From IMG/VR virus record IMGVR_UViG_3300035698_007036, positions 1-64,000 of that record: a stretch of DNA of 64,000 nt; one strand, given 5' to 3'. Positions 17,237 to 26,220 of the stretch are shown piece after piece. The first letter of the stretch is position 1; every line of letters begins with the position of its first letter. Origin of the DNA: a virus. Under the pieces are notes generated by a model, which was not told the origin of the DNA, made no database searches, and was given only the letters and a program-made list of their open reading frames with translations. Made by a program: the position numbers and the translations under genes.

Positions 17237-17314
17237 TTGGTTTTTTGTTTCAAATTGGATTAAGGCACGGATAGTGCTTCCAAAACTAATAAATACTTAG
17301 GAGGAGTTGTTACT

Positions 17315-18388
17315 ATGGATAGACAAGAAATGATGGAGCTCTACAGAGCTACCGCCGAAATTAATACTGCCGAGGGAGTTGCAGCGTACCGTGCGTTTGC
17401 TGCTGCCCTAACAACTCCAATCTTACAGAAGATCGAATTAGAGTCTATCATGAGACAGTTGTTTTCTGTCGAACGATTGGGTCCTGGTGCTCAGGCTTCA
17501 TACCCAGTTGCTGAAGACTTTGAAATCCCAGTGTGGGTTCTTCCAGGATTGGGTTATGTGGCACAGAACTTCATTGAAGGTATTGGTGAAGAAGTGTATG
17601 TTCCTACATTCGCAATCAATGCTTCTGCGGATTGGAAACTAACGTATGCTAGAGATTCTCGTATTGATATTCCGACACGTGCGGCTGCGAGAGTTGCTAA
17701 AGATTTGGCAAATTACGAAGAAGAGTGTGGTTGGAGAGTTATTATTCCTGCCGTTTCAGCACCATTCTCCGGTAAAGGGCTGTTGGGCTCTCGTCCAGCA
17801 CCTATTTATGAGATTAATCCTGCATCTACCGGTGCTGGTTATCTCTCTAAAGAACTCATTAACAAAATGATCGTGGGATTCAAAAGAATTGGTCGTACAT
17901 TGACTGATCTTTATGTCTCTCCAGAAGACGCAGCCGATATCCGTGAGTGGACCGATACTGATATCGATCCCGTAACCAGACGTGAGATTTTCCAGGCATC
18001 TGGCATGGGTTCCATTTGGAATGTAAGACTTCATGAAATTCAGCATCTAGGTGCTACCGGTCTTTACAACATCAACGGTAGTACGTCTGCTTATGGTAAG
18101 TTCCTTGCCGATTCTGGTACTGAGGCTTACAATGCTTATACTCTTGACAATCCTAATGTTACCGCAGCTGATGGTACGATTGATACATTAGGTGAGACTC
18201 AGGTATTTGGTTTCGATATGGGCAGTAACGATTCTCTAGTTATGCCTATTCGTAAAGAGTATGAAGCTCATGACGATCCTACTCTGTTGAGAGTCCAGAA
18301 ACAAGGTTTCTTTGGGTGGCAGGAAATTGGGTTTGCCTGTCTCGACAGTAGAATGATGGGTATGGGTGTTATTGACAGAAGCCTGTAA
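17315..18388 (+). CDS. Major capsid protein (HK97 fold, large-phage type)
   Basis: 357 residues. Features include a helical N-terminal arm, an SYPVAEDFEIPVWVLPGLG stretch typical of the E-loop/start of the P domain, a spine-helix-like RAAARVAKDLANYEEECG, and an A-domain ending with QKQGFFGWQEIGFACLDSR. This matches capsid proteins of several large phages. A strong aggaggag RBS precedes the ATG. Codon choice is noticeably more GC-ended and regular than its neighbours, as expected for the most abundant protein. It lies after the decoration gene and before a strong hairpin at 18406. Confidence 0.88.
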   Translation: MDRQEMMELYRATAEINTAEGVAAYRAFAAALTTPILQKIELESIMRQLFSVERLGPGAQASYPVAEDFEIPVWVLPGLGYVAQNFIEGIGEEVYVPTFAINASADWKLTYARDSRIDIPTRAAARVAKDLANYEEECGWRVIIPAVSAPFSGKGLLGSRPAPIYEINPASTGAGYLSKELINKMIVGFKRIGRTLTDLYVSPEDAADIREWTDTDIDPVTRREIFQASGMGSIWNVRLHEIQHLGATGLYNINGSTSAYGKFLADSGTEAYNAYTLDNPNVTAADGTIDTLGETQVFGFDMGSNDSLVMPIRKEYEAHDDPTLLRVQKQGFFGWQEIGFACLDSRMMGMGVIDRSL

Positions 18389-18405
18389 TATTTGAATAGT
18401 GTATT

Positions 18406-18428
18406 GTGCCCCGCCTTGTGCGGGGCAC
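18406..18428 (+). terminator. Strong hairpin after the major capsid gene (no U tract)
   Basis: A perfect 9-bp GC-rich stem (gtgccccgc at 18406-18414, gcggggcac at 18420-18428) closes a 5-nt loop, 17 nt after the capsid stop. No T-run follows, so it is either a partial terminator or a 3' stability element that raises capsid mRNA level relative to downstream genes. The next gene starts 15 nt later. Confidence 0.65.
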
Positions 18429-18442
18429 TAAAAAGGGGCTTA

Positions 18443-18757
18443 ATGATTCATACATTTTTTAATACACTATTGGCGGTTATTTCTGTAGAAGCAATAACCA
18501 ACATTTTAACCAAATCGGAGCTTTTTCTTCCAGTTAGGAGATTTATGTTCGAGAGAAAGAACATAAAGTTGTCCAACTGGATTCATAATTTATTAGACTG
18601 CGGTTATTGTACTTCTGTTTGGGTTGGATGGTTTATAGCAATACTGTATTTGAATGATCTATTATGTAACTTCTTTATTATTGGAATAGTGTTACATCGT
18701 ATGTCAAATCTATTACATCATGTGATAGATAGAGTTTGGGGCAAAGAACCTATATAA
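18443..18757 (+). CDS. Small integral membrane protein
   Basis: 104 residues from the ATG at 18443, with aaaggggc upstream. An upstream in-frame start at 18392 would translate the hairpin and is rejected. Hydrophobic segments lie at about residues 4-20, 47-66 and 70-85. A CGYC motif stands at the start of a span (CGYCTSVWVGWF), as in small phage and bacterial membrane proteins of unknown function. It could be an envelope protein linked to superinfection exclusion or lysis. No holin family is recognised. Confidence 0.65.
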   Translation: MIHTFFNTLLAVISVEAITNILTKSELFLPVRRFMFERKNIKLSNWIHNLLDCGYCTSVWVGWFIAILYLNDLLCNFFIIGIVLHRMSNLLHHVIDRVWGKEPI

Positions 18758-18794
18758 AGGACAAGGCAAGTAAACAGAAAAGGAGAAGAAAATT

Positions 18795-19271
18795 ATGAAC
18801 GGATACGTAATGAATAAGTCTAGTTTATGGGCACACGCTATGAAACGGTCAGTAGGCCCAGGTCAGAAAGTTCCTTTGAACGAGCTTTATGACCAATATG
18901 GAAAGAAACATAACTTACAATCTGGCGAAGAGTTTGTGGAGTGGTTAAAGACTATCAAATTAAGGGACAACACCAAATGGTCTGTAGTTTTAGACACTGA
19001 TAAAAACACAGCTGAGCAGATTGAAGCTGAAAATGTTCAAAAAGAACTAAAAACTATAACCACTGCAGAGGATATTTCCCCAAAAAAAATGACAGTTTCC
19101 GATGTAGCGGCTTTGTCAGTTAGAAAAGCAAGAGAGATTTTACCGCAGATAAGTGATATAAAACTATTAAAATACTCTCTCCAAGAGGCTAATCAACTGG
19201 CAAACAAGGATAGTTTGTGTAGGCTGGTCAGAAAAAGGATTCAAGAATTGGAGATTTCAGGTTTTAGATAA
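18795..19271 (+). CDS. Protein of unknown function, head/neck region
   Basis: 158 residues with aaaaggagaag upstream. The N-terminal 55 residues look like a small globular helical domain. A linker with TTAEDISPKKMTV is followed by a helical domain that ends RKRIQELEISGFR. The gene is placed just after the capsid and before virion proteins. It is hydrophilic and without cysteine motifs. No family is recognised. Confidence 0.65.
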   Translation: MNGYVMNKSSLWAHAMKRSVGPGQKVPLNELYDQYGKKHNLQSGEEFVEWLKTIKLRDNTKWSVVLDTDKNTAEQIEAENVQKELKTITTAEDISPKKMTVSDVAALSVRKAREILPQISDIKLLKYSLQEANQLANKDSLCRLVRKRIQELEISGFR

Positions 19272-19303
19272 AGAAAATATAAGTAAGTGAGGAGGGGACG
19301 TAA

Positions 19304-20593
19304 ATGGCTAGAAGTTTATTCCGACAACTAGAACAAATTAGACGTTCTGCGGCGTATGACGATGCCATATCCAGTGTTAATACATCGGCAGTGGCTGAGC
19401 CAACCGTTTCTGGGTCTTTAGAAGGTGATTTAAATATCATACGTACCTTAATTAAGGGTCTTAAAGGTACTACCAATTGGTATGATGACTTGGGGAGTTA
19501 TTTTGATCCTACTACCACTGATTCAGGTAATACAGCCCTTAAAGATCTTACTCTAGACAATTTATCAGGTAACACTTTAGACGCTGTTACTGTGATTGTG
19601 GCTGTTACCGAGGACAATTCTGGAGCTGGTTATACGGTTTCTACAGTAAGTTCGGGTGTGCTTGTTCTAACGTCAACGCAATACGCCACCCCTGAAGACA
19701 GGCGTGGTCTAACAATTTATGCCTCTACCTCCAACACTGGAAGTTATTACGATGAAGGCGGTGATATTAGAGTAACTCGTATCGATGTTCTTAACGGTTC
19801 GAACGACTCAGAAATACAAGATGGTAGTGGTAATGTTGTTTACGCGTTGTTTCATGATGGGGCAGATTTTGGTGCCACAGGTTCCGAGACTGATGTTTAC
19901 GCAAGATTCTATGCTAACGGTTCACCAATTACTATGGTGTCAGGAGTTACAAATGTTGAGCTTGTTTATCCTCAAAGGAAAGTCATGTCTGAGATGGAAG
20001 AATATGACTGGATGAGGACAGATTTTGTTAGTTCTTGGGAAGGTGATGTTGAGCTAACTGAAGACATTTCCAATTTGTGGAGTTTCACAGGAGCATCTGA
20101 CAGCGATACCTCCCCGCAGCCCTGGAATAATACTACCATTAATTATCTACTTTCTTCGGATCCCACAGATCTCAAGAGTGCCATTGACTTGATTAATGAT
20201 GGTGTTGGTAGTAGAAATTATACAGAAGATAATTATGTTACTGACGGTGAATCAATTACAGCCTCTATCGACTCTTTGGATCAAGAGGTGGCAGATTTAA
20301 CAACAGCTATTGCTACAGTTTCCAGTAACAAGTATGTGGAGTCTGTTTCTGGTGCTATCACTGCCGGTGTTGTTCATTCGCTTCCATACTCTATAACTTT
20401 TACACCTAGCTCAACAGCTGGTCGAGAAGGAAAGAACATGGATATATTTGTAGATGGTCAGTTGCTTGCAGCTGACACTGGTGCTAACGGTGCTAATGCA
20501 GATAGGGATTATGGTGAAACCACTACCTCCGGTGTTACCTTCAGATTTAATATTCAAGCAGATAGAAATATCACTTACATTGTTAGACAGTAA
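19304..20593 (+). CDS. Virion structural protein (beta-rich, fibre-like)
   Basis: 429 residues with aggagggg upstream. It starts with a helical MARSLFRQLEQIRR stretch. The central residues 120-250 are Thr/Ser/Gly-rich beta sequence with several D-G-x-N/T turns. A short coiled coil (ITASIDSLDQEVADLTTAI) precedes a C-terminal beta domain. This mix is typical of trimeric virion surface or fibre proteins. Position between capsid and connector genes suggests a head-associated or neck fibre. No named family is recognised. Confidence 0.65.
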   Translation: MARSLFRQLEQIRRSAAYDDAISSVNTSAVAEPTVSGSLEGDLNIIRTLIKGLKGTTNWYDDLGSYFDPTTTDSGNTALKDLTLDNLSGNTLDAVTVIVAVTEDNSGAGYTVSTVSSGVLVLTSTQYATPEDRRGLTIYASTSNTGSYYDEGGDIRVTRIDVLNGSNDSEIQDGSGNVVYALFHDGADFGATGSETDVYARFYANGSPITMVSGVTNVELVYPQRKVMSEMEEYDWMRTDFVSSWEGDVELTEDISNLWSFTGASDSDTSPQPWNNTTINYLLSSDPTDLKSAIDLINDGVGSRNYTEDNYVTDGESITASIDSLDQEVADLTTAIATVSSNKYVESVSGAITAGVVHSLPYSITFTPSSTAGREGKNMDIFVDGQLLAADTGANGANADRDYGETTTSGVTFRFNIQADRNITYIVRQ

Positions 20594-20664
20594 CAATTAA
20601 AAATCTAAATGGAGTTTAGAACCCTTACGAATAATACTTAGAGTTAAGGGGCGGAAAGGAAATT

Positions 20665-21024
20665 ATGTTAGAGGATAGAGCTGAAAGGAATAAGTTAAGA
20701 AGTGTGGTTTTAAATGCTGAAAAGAGAGAGATTATAACCAAAGAAGAAGCTGGTTTTGTGGTCTCTCTTATTGAAAGATTTAGGCTTGACATTGAGAAGA
20801 AAGTCAAAGCTCTGCACATGTTACAGGGTGAGATAGGCCAACTTAAGTCCAATGAGCAAGTAATCATTAATATGATAGAGAATATGGTGGCAGCGGCAGA
20901 AAGAGATATAGCCCGCCAGGAAACAATGGCTAGACTGAAAGAGTCTAGAGAGGTTGAAAAGGCGAGAGAGGCCGAGCGTAAGCAACCAGTACCAGCTGAG
21001 CAGGCCGACACAATAGACGACTAA
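20665..21024 (+). CDS. Coiled-coil protein, unknown
   Basis: 119 residues, almost entirely helical and charged, with heptad-like spacing from residue 1 to 110 and a short Pro/Ala tail. RBS ggaaagg precedes the ATG. No cysteines and no catalytic motif. It could be a chaperone or a minor structural protein. Family not recognised. Confidence 0.6.
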   Translation: MLEDRAERNKLRSVVLNAEKREIITKEEAGFVVSLIERFRLDIEKKVKALHMLQGEIGQLKSNEQVIINMIENMVAAAERDIARQETMARLKESREVEKAREAERKQPVPAEQADTIDD

Positions 21025-21033
21025 CCAAGGCTG

Positions 21034-21089
21034 CTTTAAGGTCGTTATATTAAGATATAAGGACGGGAAATGAATTAAAAACCTTAAAG
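21034..21089 (+). promoter_or_regulatory. Nested hairpins covering the RBS region of a small gene
   Basis: CTTTAAGG at 21034-21041 pairs exactly with CCTTAAAG at 21082-21089. Inside, TTATAT at 21045-21050 pairs with ATATAA at 21055-21060 around a 4-nt loop. The 3' arm of the outer stem abuts and partly includes the aaagggg RBS of the gene at 21102, so folding would hide it. This could regulate translation. Confidence 0.35.
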
Positions 21090-21101
21090 GGGCACAACTA
21101 C

Positions 21102-21245
21102 ATGGCTAACAACTCGATACCCAATAATAAGGAAAAAGCTCCGGCAGTATTGCTATATCCTTATTCTGGCTCTAGGGTTTTAGCCTTTTTTTGTGCTCTT
21201 TTGGAGGGGGCTAATGTGACCTCAAAAGTCATTGGAGGAAGATAA
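21102..21245 (+). CDS. Very small protein (47 residues), unknown
   Basis: ATG at 21102 with aaagggg about nine bases upstream; TAA at 21243-21245. The next ATG (21249) lies four bases later and its RBS (ggaggaag) is inside this gene, indicating coupling. A hydrophobic middle (residues about 15-20 and 26-34) may touch membrane or partner. It is below common length cut-offs and easily missed. Reality rests on RBS and tight packing. Confidence 0.5.
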   Translation: MANNSIPNNKEKAPAVLLYPYSGSRVLAFFCALLEGANVTSKVIGGR

Positions 21246-21248
21246 ATT

Positions 21249-21890
21249 ATGATAATTTTACGTAGACCACAAGCACCCTCCCCCATAATATTGTTGGCAG
21301 AGGAGCCTCTGGGTACTAAAGATGGGGTTAACCAAACATATGAAACGCAGTATGTTTATAGACCTGGCAGAATTGAAGTAATATATAATGGGCAGGTTTT
21401 ACACAGTCCTGATGACTTCGATGAAACTAGTTCACAAGGATTTATATTTAATCAAATAGCTCCGGATTCTTCTGACGAATTAAGAGTTAACTACGAAGTC
21501 GATGCTTGTAATGCAGACCCAGCCAATCATTCAGATCTACCTCATTTTTTTACTCAACTGGTAGACACACCTAGTAATTACAACACATCCGGAGGGCTTT
21601 ATGTAAAGGTTAAGGAGGATAGAAGCGGATTAGAGTTCGTGGCCGATACAACAAGGGCAGGTACCAGTTTTCTATCCGTCGGCGTTACCTCTGTTATAGT
21701 TACGTTTGATGACCCCCTTGCTTCTGCTAGTTATGCTTTAACTGTTACTTTAGAGAACACAGTTGATGTAGCTCCACTTTTCTACTCAACCACGACAATT
21801 AGCCGAGCCTCCACTGGTTTTGAGGTGGCATTTTCAGGAGCAATGGATTCAAATAATTATATTTTAAATTGGCAAGCTATCCCAGTGTAG
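21249..21890 (+). CDS. Virion/fibre protein, beta-rich
   Basis: 213 residues. The N-terminus contains a pattern (YVYRPGRIEVIYNGQVLHSP) common in phage tail fibre adaptor domains. Residues 140-213 form a beta-sandwich-like end, with a pattern (VIVTFDDPL...YALTVTLEN...) resembling H-type lectin or fibre-tip domains. Exact fold is uncertain. RBS ggaggaag is well placed. Together with the following genes it forms a likely receptor-binding cluster. Confidence 0.6.
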   Translation: MIILRRPQAPSPIILLAEEPLGTKDGVNQTYETQYVYRPGRIEVIYNGQVLHSPDDFDETSSQGFIFNQIAPDSSDELRVNYEVDACNADPANHSDLPHFFTQLVDTPSNYNTSGGLYVKVKEDRSGLEFVADTTRAGTSFLSVGVTSVIVTFDDPLASASYALTVTLENTVDVAPLFYSTTTISRASTGFEVAFSGAMDSNNYILNWQAIPV

Positions 21891-21965
21891 TTATACAGGT
21901 AGGTTAAAGACCATACTGTATTGTGCTATTTATAATTCTATTTTATACTTATAAGGAACTTTGTA

Positions 21966-22490
21966 ATGATCCGAGTTGATATTAATGAGTCGTTTCCACT
22001 TACAGCGATGATACTTGACGAGTGTTCTGGCGAAATAGTGTCAAGTGCTGTAGTACAATATAATGTATGTAATGTGACTGACGTTACGACTGTCTCTGGG
22101 GTATTCGAGGAGTCTGTTGTAGAGCCTGGAGTTTATAAGGCTATTGTTTCTATCGGCGTAGCCGGTACTTATAGAGCATATGCCACTTGTTCCGGTTACA
22201 ATGTTGGAACTGAAGATATAGTAGTTAATGCTGAGAGTATCTATGAGCTCACAAAACAGAATAGGTACTACAACATTTCAGCAGAGGATGTTCTTAGAAC
22301 CAACCCTATTTCTACAGCCTCGCAGACAGCGAGAAATGTACCTGTGAACCAGACCGATTACATAATTAATAGAGTTAAATTAAACACGGACAGTGACTGG
22401 TCAGGCTCTACTGTGGCTTCTGGGACCATTTATGCTCATTATAGACTTGTCACAGACTCACTTCCATATAAAATGGGTGGGCCCTACTAA
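21966..22490 (+). CDS. Virion protein with Ig-like beta domain
   Basis: 174 residues with ataaggaac upstream. Residues 1-90 look like an Ig-like or carboxypeptidase-regulatory type beta sandwich (VEPGVYKAIVSIGVAGTYRAY). The rest is a beta-rich, Thr/Ser-rich domain. Its stop overlaps the next start (TAATGATG). Likely a fibre or surface protein acting with its neighbours. No family name is recognised. Confidence 0.6.
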   Translation: MIRVDINESFPLTAMILDECSGEIVSSAVVQYNVCNVTDVTTVSGVFEESVVEPGVYKAIVSIGVAGTYRAYATCSGYNVGTEDIVVNAESIYELTKQNRYYNISAEDVLRTNPISTASQTARNVPVNQTDYIINRVKLNTDSDWSGSTVASGTIYAHYRLVTDSLPYKMGGPY

Positions 22491-22936
22491 TGATGAATAT
22501 TAAGTACATATCTTCAGCTGGCTATGATTTTTGGTCAGAAGAGTGTACAGGTTCCGGTACTACTGGAAGTGGTGTGGGTTATGGTTCTATACAACTGGAA
22601 TACGGTTGGCAGCTAGTGGCTATACCAATTGAATACGGATATTGGAGTTCCGCTTCTAACACACATGTACATGATGAAGTTACTGTGGCAAAATTTGAGA
22701 ACTATGTTTTAGACCAATTAACAAGTCTTTATGGTGCAAGCATAGTGGAAGTAGCTAATACCTATCCTGGTGATTTACAAGCGTTCTATAGTTATGTTGT
22801 AGGTTCTACACCAGAGACAAGCCCACATAACTGGCAGCTTATTTACAACGATACTGGTAACAAAGAGATTAGTGGTTTTTGGATAAAAGTAATAGGGCCT
22901 GCTGCCCCTTATATTATAACCTGGGGAGAAGTGTAA
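22490..22936 (+). CDS. Virion protein of unknown function
   Basis: 148 residues. The start shares the A of the previous TAA, so translation is coupled. It is aromatic-rich (many Tyr and Trp) and begins MMNIKYISSAGYDFWSE with a Gly/Thr/Ser-rich loop. The next gene starts immediately after its stop. Position argues for a surface protein of the fibre cluster. Family unknown. Confidence 0.6.
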   Translation: MMNIKYISSAGYDFWSEECTGSGTTGSGVGYGSIQLEYGWQLVAIPIEYGYWSSASNTHVHDEVTVAKFENYVLDQLTSLYGASIVEVANTYPGDLQAFYSYVVGSTPETSPHNWQLIYNDTGNKEISGFWIKVIGPAAPYIITWGEV

Positions 22937-25228
22937 ATGGCATTAAGTATAACCATTGATGGTTTTGTTTATAAAGGTGATAGTTCATTAAGTTCGTCAG
23001 ATGTGGCTTATCAGGCCTACTTTTATAAAGTTAATGCAGGCTCCTCTACCTCTAAATGGAATGATAAAAGAATAGTAGAAAATACAGGATATTACAACAT
23101 AAATATAGGAGATGGGGATTGGCTAACACAAGACGGTTCGGCTTCAACCAATGATATAGTTGTAATAGTTTTTTGGGACCCAGCCGCAGATAGCAGGTTG
23201 GACGTTTGTACATTGCTAAATGAATGGTCTTGCTTTAGAATAGTACTAGATGGTTCCAGTACTTACACAACACAAGCTCAAGTGAAATCTAACATCTGCC
23301 CTAACTTAAGTTGGTCATTAGGTTCTGATGGTCTGGTGGGGGTGAATGTCATAGCTAGTAATAGCAGTAACGATACACATCAGTGGGATTTTATGAGTAC
23401 CACGTTTTACCAGAGAAATCTTTGGTACACCTCATTGATGACCGTAAATGTAGTGAACAACAGTGTTTATAGTTGGGGAGACACAAATCAAGATACTGTA
23501 TCTGGTGCAGGAAACGGTAGCCATAGTTATGTTGCAGCTGGGGATTATGACGTGGAGCTGGTTGTTGAGGATGAATGTGGTTGTACAGTAACTGGTACAG
23601 ATCAAGTAAGAATAGAATGGAATGCCCCAGTCCCAAATATAGAGCAAGTTCCTGCAGCCCCGGATCCAAATGTGCCAGTGTCCTTTAATTATATTGGAAC
23701 AGACCCTGACAGTGGTATAACAAGTATAGATTGGACAATAAACGATACAGGTGTCTATGGTACCACTAATACCACCACTACAGTAAGCAGGGATGACAAC
23801 GTACCGCATACAAGCGGTCAAGGTACAGACTGGTGTAGCGAGGTAACCTCCTCTGGTGCGTACACCAATCCTGGATCACATGTAGTAGCCATTGTAGTTC
23901 ATTGGTGGGATGGTTTCGCATCGCAGACTATAAACTACAGTGAAACATACAGCCAGGGAATTTTTAGTGGTCCAACAGTTGATTTTACACAGGTTCCAGT
24001 AGAGGCCACAGTAGCCAGTGGAATCACATTCGTTAATACTTCAACAAGCACCTCACGTGTAGGCACAGGATTACCAGACTGTGGGGAATATGACTGGACA
24101 TGGACAGTAGACGGGACGCCTACAGAGTATAACGATAAGATTTATACTTATGAACTTGAAGTTACCCCTGGGTCTGTAGATTCACAAGTTAAACTATGTG
24201 CCAATTGGAGTGACGGTTGGGTTTCCCACGAAACTTGTGTTGAGAAAGAAGTTGTGTTTAATACTGCTGCAACAGTTTCAGAACAAGATTGTTTTTTCAA
24301 TTTAAATATTGTAGGAACTTCTAGCGACGGTTCCACAACAGGTTATAGTTGGACAATAGCTTCCGGAATTTCAGATACCGGTCCGTGGACTGAGACTTGG
24401 GCAACACCAACTGGTGTAGAACAGAATGACAAGAAGGTTTGTTTCACATCTGTAGGGTGGTATAATATAACAGGTTATGTATATGGCACAGGGACCACTA
24501 CAAGTGATTCTGAAACACTTTACATTGATGTTGTATGTCCGGCAACCACATCAGGTATAGAGGTTATATCGCACCTTTGGAATGGTACAGGGGTACTTGA
24601 CGTAGGCGGCGATTGGGTACATACCCAATATGGAACAGAGACTGCCGAATCTAAGCATACTGGAACAAATGGTCTAGATGCTTCAGGTATGAAGAAGACC
24701 AGTAAGATTTGGTTCACCAACCCAGATGGTGCTGTAGACGCCAACGTCTATGATGCTTTTGTAATGTGGATAAACGTACGATCTTGGCAAGCTGGAAAAG
24801 ATATAACTGTAGAGCTCCATACTCTAGGAGGAAACAGTGTCTATGTATATTTAAGTAGATACTTGACCGAGGATGCTACAGGGGTATGGCAAAAAGTTTC
24901 CATTCCGCTTACTCACTTCGGTAACACTGGTAGTTTCAATGTAGATAGACTAAGGTTATGGCCAGATGGTAACATAGGACTATGGTTAGATGATATATAC
25001 TTCAGTATTGGTGCTATGATAGGTGTGGCTGTATGTGATCCTGATATGTATGGTGAGGAGTTTGGCCAATACGGTGTTACGGCTGATACATTGGTACCAA
25101 GTGGACAATCAGGTGCTGGGTTAATTCCTAGCGGTAAAGTAGGAGCAGGTTTTGTTCCAAGTGGCCAAGCAGCACAAGGGTTTGTACCTTCTGGAAAACC
25201 AGTATTTCCAGGACCAAGTAATTTATAA
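22937..25228 (+). CDS. Large PKD-like / carbohydrate-binding adhesin
   Basis: 763 residues, starting at the base after the previous stop with RBS ggggagaag. After an N-terminal region (1-130), PKD-like Ig domains follow; the clearest (residues about 177-215) has YSWGDTN then SHSYVAAGDYDVELVVED. Two or three related domains reach about residue 530. Residues about 541-689 look like a CBM11-type jelly roll (FVMWINVRSWQAGK, DDIYF). Residues 719-758 are four 10-residue repeats of the type hydrophobic-(V/I)-PSG. It is best read as a receptor-binding or decoration fibre that contacts cell-surface sugars. No enzymatic motif is seen. Confidence 0.72.
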   Translation: MALSITIDGFVYKGDSSLSSSDVAYQAYFYKVNAGSSTSKWNDKRIVENTGYYNINIGDGDWLTQDGSASTNDIVVIVFWDPAADSRLDVCTLLNEWSCFRIVLDGSSTYTTQAQVKSNICPNLSWSLGSDGLVGVNVIASNSSNDTHQWDFMSTTFYQRNLWYTSLMTVNVVNNSVYSWGDTNQDTVSGAGNGSHSYVAAGDYDVELVVEDECGCTVTGTDQVRIEWNAPVPNIEQVPAAPDPNVPVSFNYIGTDPDSGITSIDWTINDTGVYGTTNTTTTVSRDDNVPHTSGQGTDWCSEVTSSGAYTNPGSHVVAIVVHWWDGFASQTINYSETYSQGIFSGPTVDFTQVPVEATVASGITFVNTSTSTSRVGTGLPDCGEYDWTWTVDGTPTEYNDKIYTYELEVTPGSVDSQVKLCANWSDGWVSHETCVEKEVVFNTAATVSEQDCFFNLNIVGTSSDGSTTGYSWTIASGISDTGPWTETWATPTGVEQNDKKVCFTSVGWYNITGYVYGTGTTTSDSETLYIDVVCPATTSGIEVISHLWNGTGVLDVGGDWVHTQYGTETAESKHTGTNGLDASGMKKTSKIWFTNPDGAVDANVYDAFVMWINVRSWQAGKDITVELHTLGGNSVYVYLSRYLTEDATGVWQKVSIPLTHFGNTGSFNVDRLRLWPDGNIGLWLDDIYFSIGAMIGVAVCDPDMYGEEFGQYGVTADTLVPSGQSGAGLIPSGKVGAGFVPSGQAAQGFVPSGKPVFPGPSNL
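25091..25210 (+). repeat. Four 30-nt repeats encoding (x)(V/I)PSG decapeptides
   Basis: Four consecutive 30-nt units encode LVPSGQSGAG, LIPSGKVGAG, FVPSGQAAQG and FVPSGKPVFP, at residues 719-758 of the adhesin. The DNA copies have diverged, so the repeat is old or codon-shuffled. It resembles a flexible or beta-turn linker near the C-terminus. Confidence 0.8.
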
Positions 25229-25240
25229 TAGGAGGAAGTT

Positions 25241-26209
25241 ATGGCCGTTAATTTAACATTTACTGTCGGTAATATAGATGCCGTAATGGAGATTTACGAC
25301 AGAATACAGATCATGAGATTTATAGGGACTTCTCCACCTTCGAGTACTATAGATCTTATTGAGTATACTACCATCTCTGGCAGGGATAGTGTAAATGATA
25401 GAGATAATGTATCTGATATAGTACTCAATAGTAGATACAGTCAGTATTATTACACAGACCCAGTTGGTGTAGCCGATGATTGGTATATTTCAAGATATTA
25501 TAATGACGCAGATAGTAGTTCTTCGGCCTGGGCCGATCCTATATTGGGCGAGGCCGGCGACATTTATTATAACCCAATGTTTCCTCCAGAAATAGAATAT
25601 GGTACAGCTGACCAAATGGTAATATCTAGAATAAGGACCTTGATAGGGGATCCCAAAGGATTAAGACGTGAGTACGGTGACGAGGCTCAGTCATCAATTC
25701 ATTCAGATGGTAAGACTTATGAGATGGATGAAAAAGGTTGGCCCTCTAGCATAATGATGAACAACATTCAGTATCCAAGAACCAACGATTATAATTTAAG
25801 TAATCCATCAATTAACGGTTACAGATTTTTAAGGTTTACAGAGGTAATTAACACTACAACTTGGTCAGGTTGTCAAGAATATGGTGTAGACATTTGGTAT
25901 TACACGTTTAGGTTTAGCGACAAAGAAATAATGGATGCTTATGATAGATGTCCACCACCTCCAGGCCTGTCAACAGCCAATTCTACCTCAGAGGCGTACA
26001 TGACTTACACTTCTATAGATTTAATAATGCAAGAAGGATGGGAAGACGCTATAGAGGACGGTGCCAAGATTGCTGATGAGGGTTCTACGTATGATCCATC
26101 ACCTGGCCTGGGCTACAGAAAGACTTTATTGGCAACGTTACAAAAAAGGCTGGATACTTTAATAAACGCTCTAGTATTAAAAGGTATAGAGGGCGTAAGA
26201 GTAGACTAA
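25241..26209 (+). CDS. Conserved large-phage virion protein, probable head-tail connector
   Basis: 322 residues with aggaggaag upstream. Residues about 125-190 carry MVISRIRTLIGDPKG, REYGDEAQSSIH and a following DGKTYEMDEKGWP segment. I believe this pattern recurs in structural proteins of large phages. A helical C-terminus (LLATLQKRLDTLINAL) follows. It is the first of four genes placed before the tail tube gene, where head-completion and tail-joining proteins are found. The exact role (adaptor or stopper) is inferred. Confidence 0.65.
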   Translation: MAVNLTFTVGNIDAVMEIYDRIQIMRFIGTSPPSSTIDLIEYTTISGRDSVNDRDNVSDIVLNSRYSQYYYTDPVGVADDWYISRYYNDADSSSSAWADPILGEAGDIYYNPMFPPEIEYGTADQMVISRIRTLIGDPKGLRREYGDEAQSSIHSDGKTYEMDEKGWPSSIMMNNIQYPRTNDYNLSNPSINGYRFLRFTEVINTTTWSGCQEYGVDIWYYTFRFSDKEIMDAYDRCPPPPGLSTANSTSEAYMTYTSIDLIMQEGWEDAIEDGAKIADEGSTYDPSPGLGYRKTLLATLQKRLDTLINALVLKGIEGVRVD

Positions 26210-26220
26210 ACTAAAATAGG

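Noticed and set aside
17237-17314. Weak AAG(G)CAC/GTGCTT hairpin before the capsid gene as a terminator
   Set aside because: The stem is short and imperfect and no T-run follows it; it would not stop transcription before the capsid gene.
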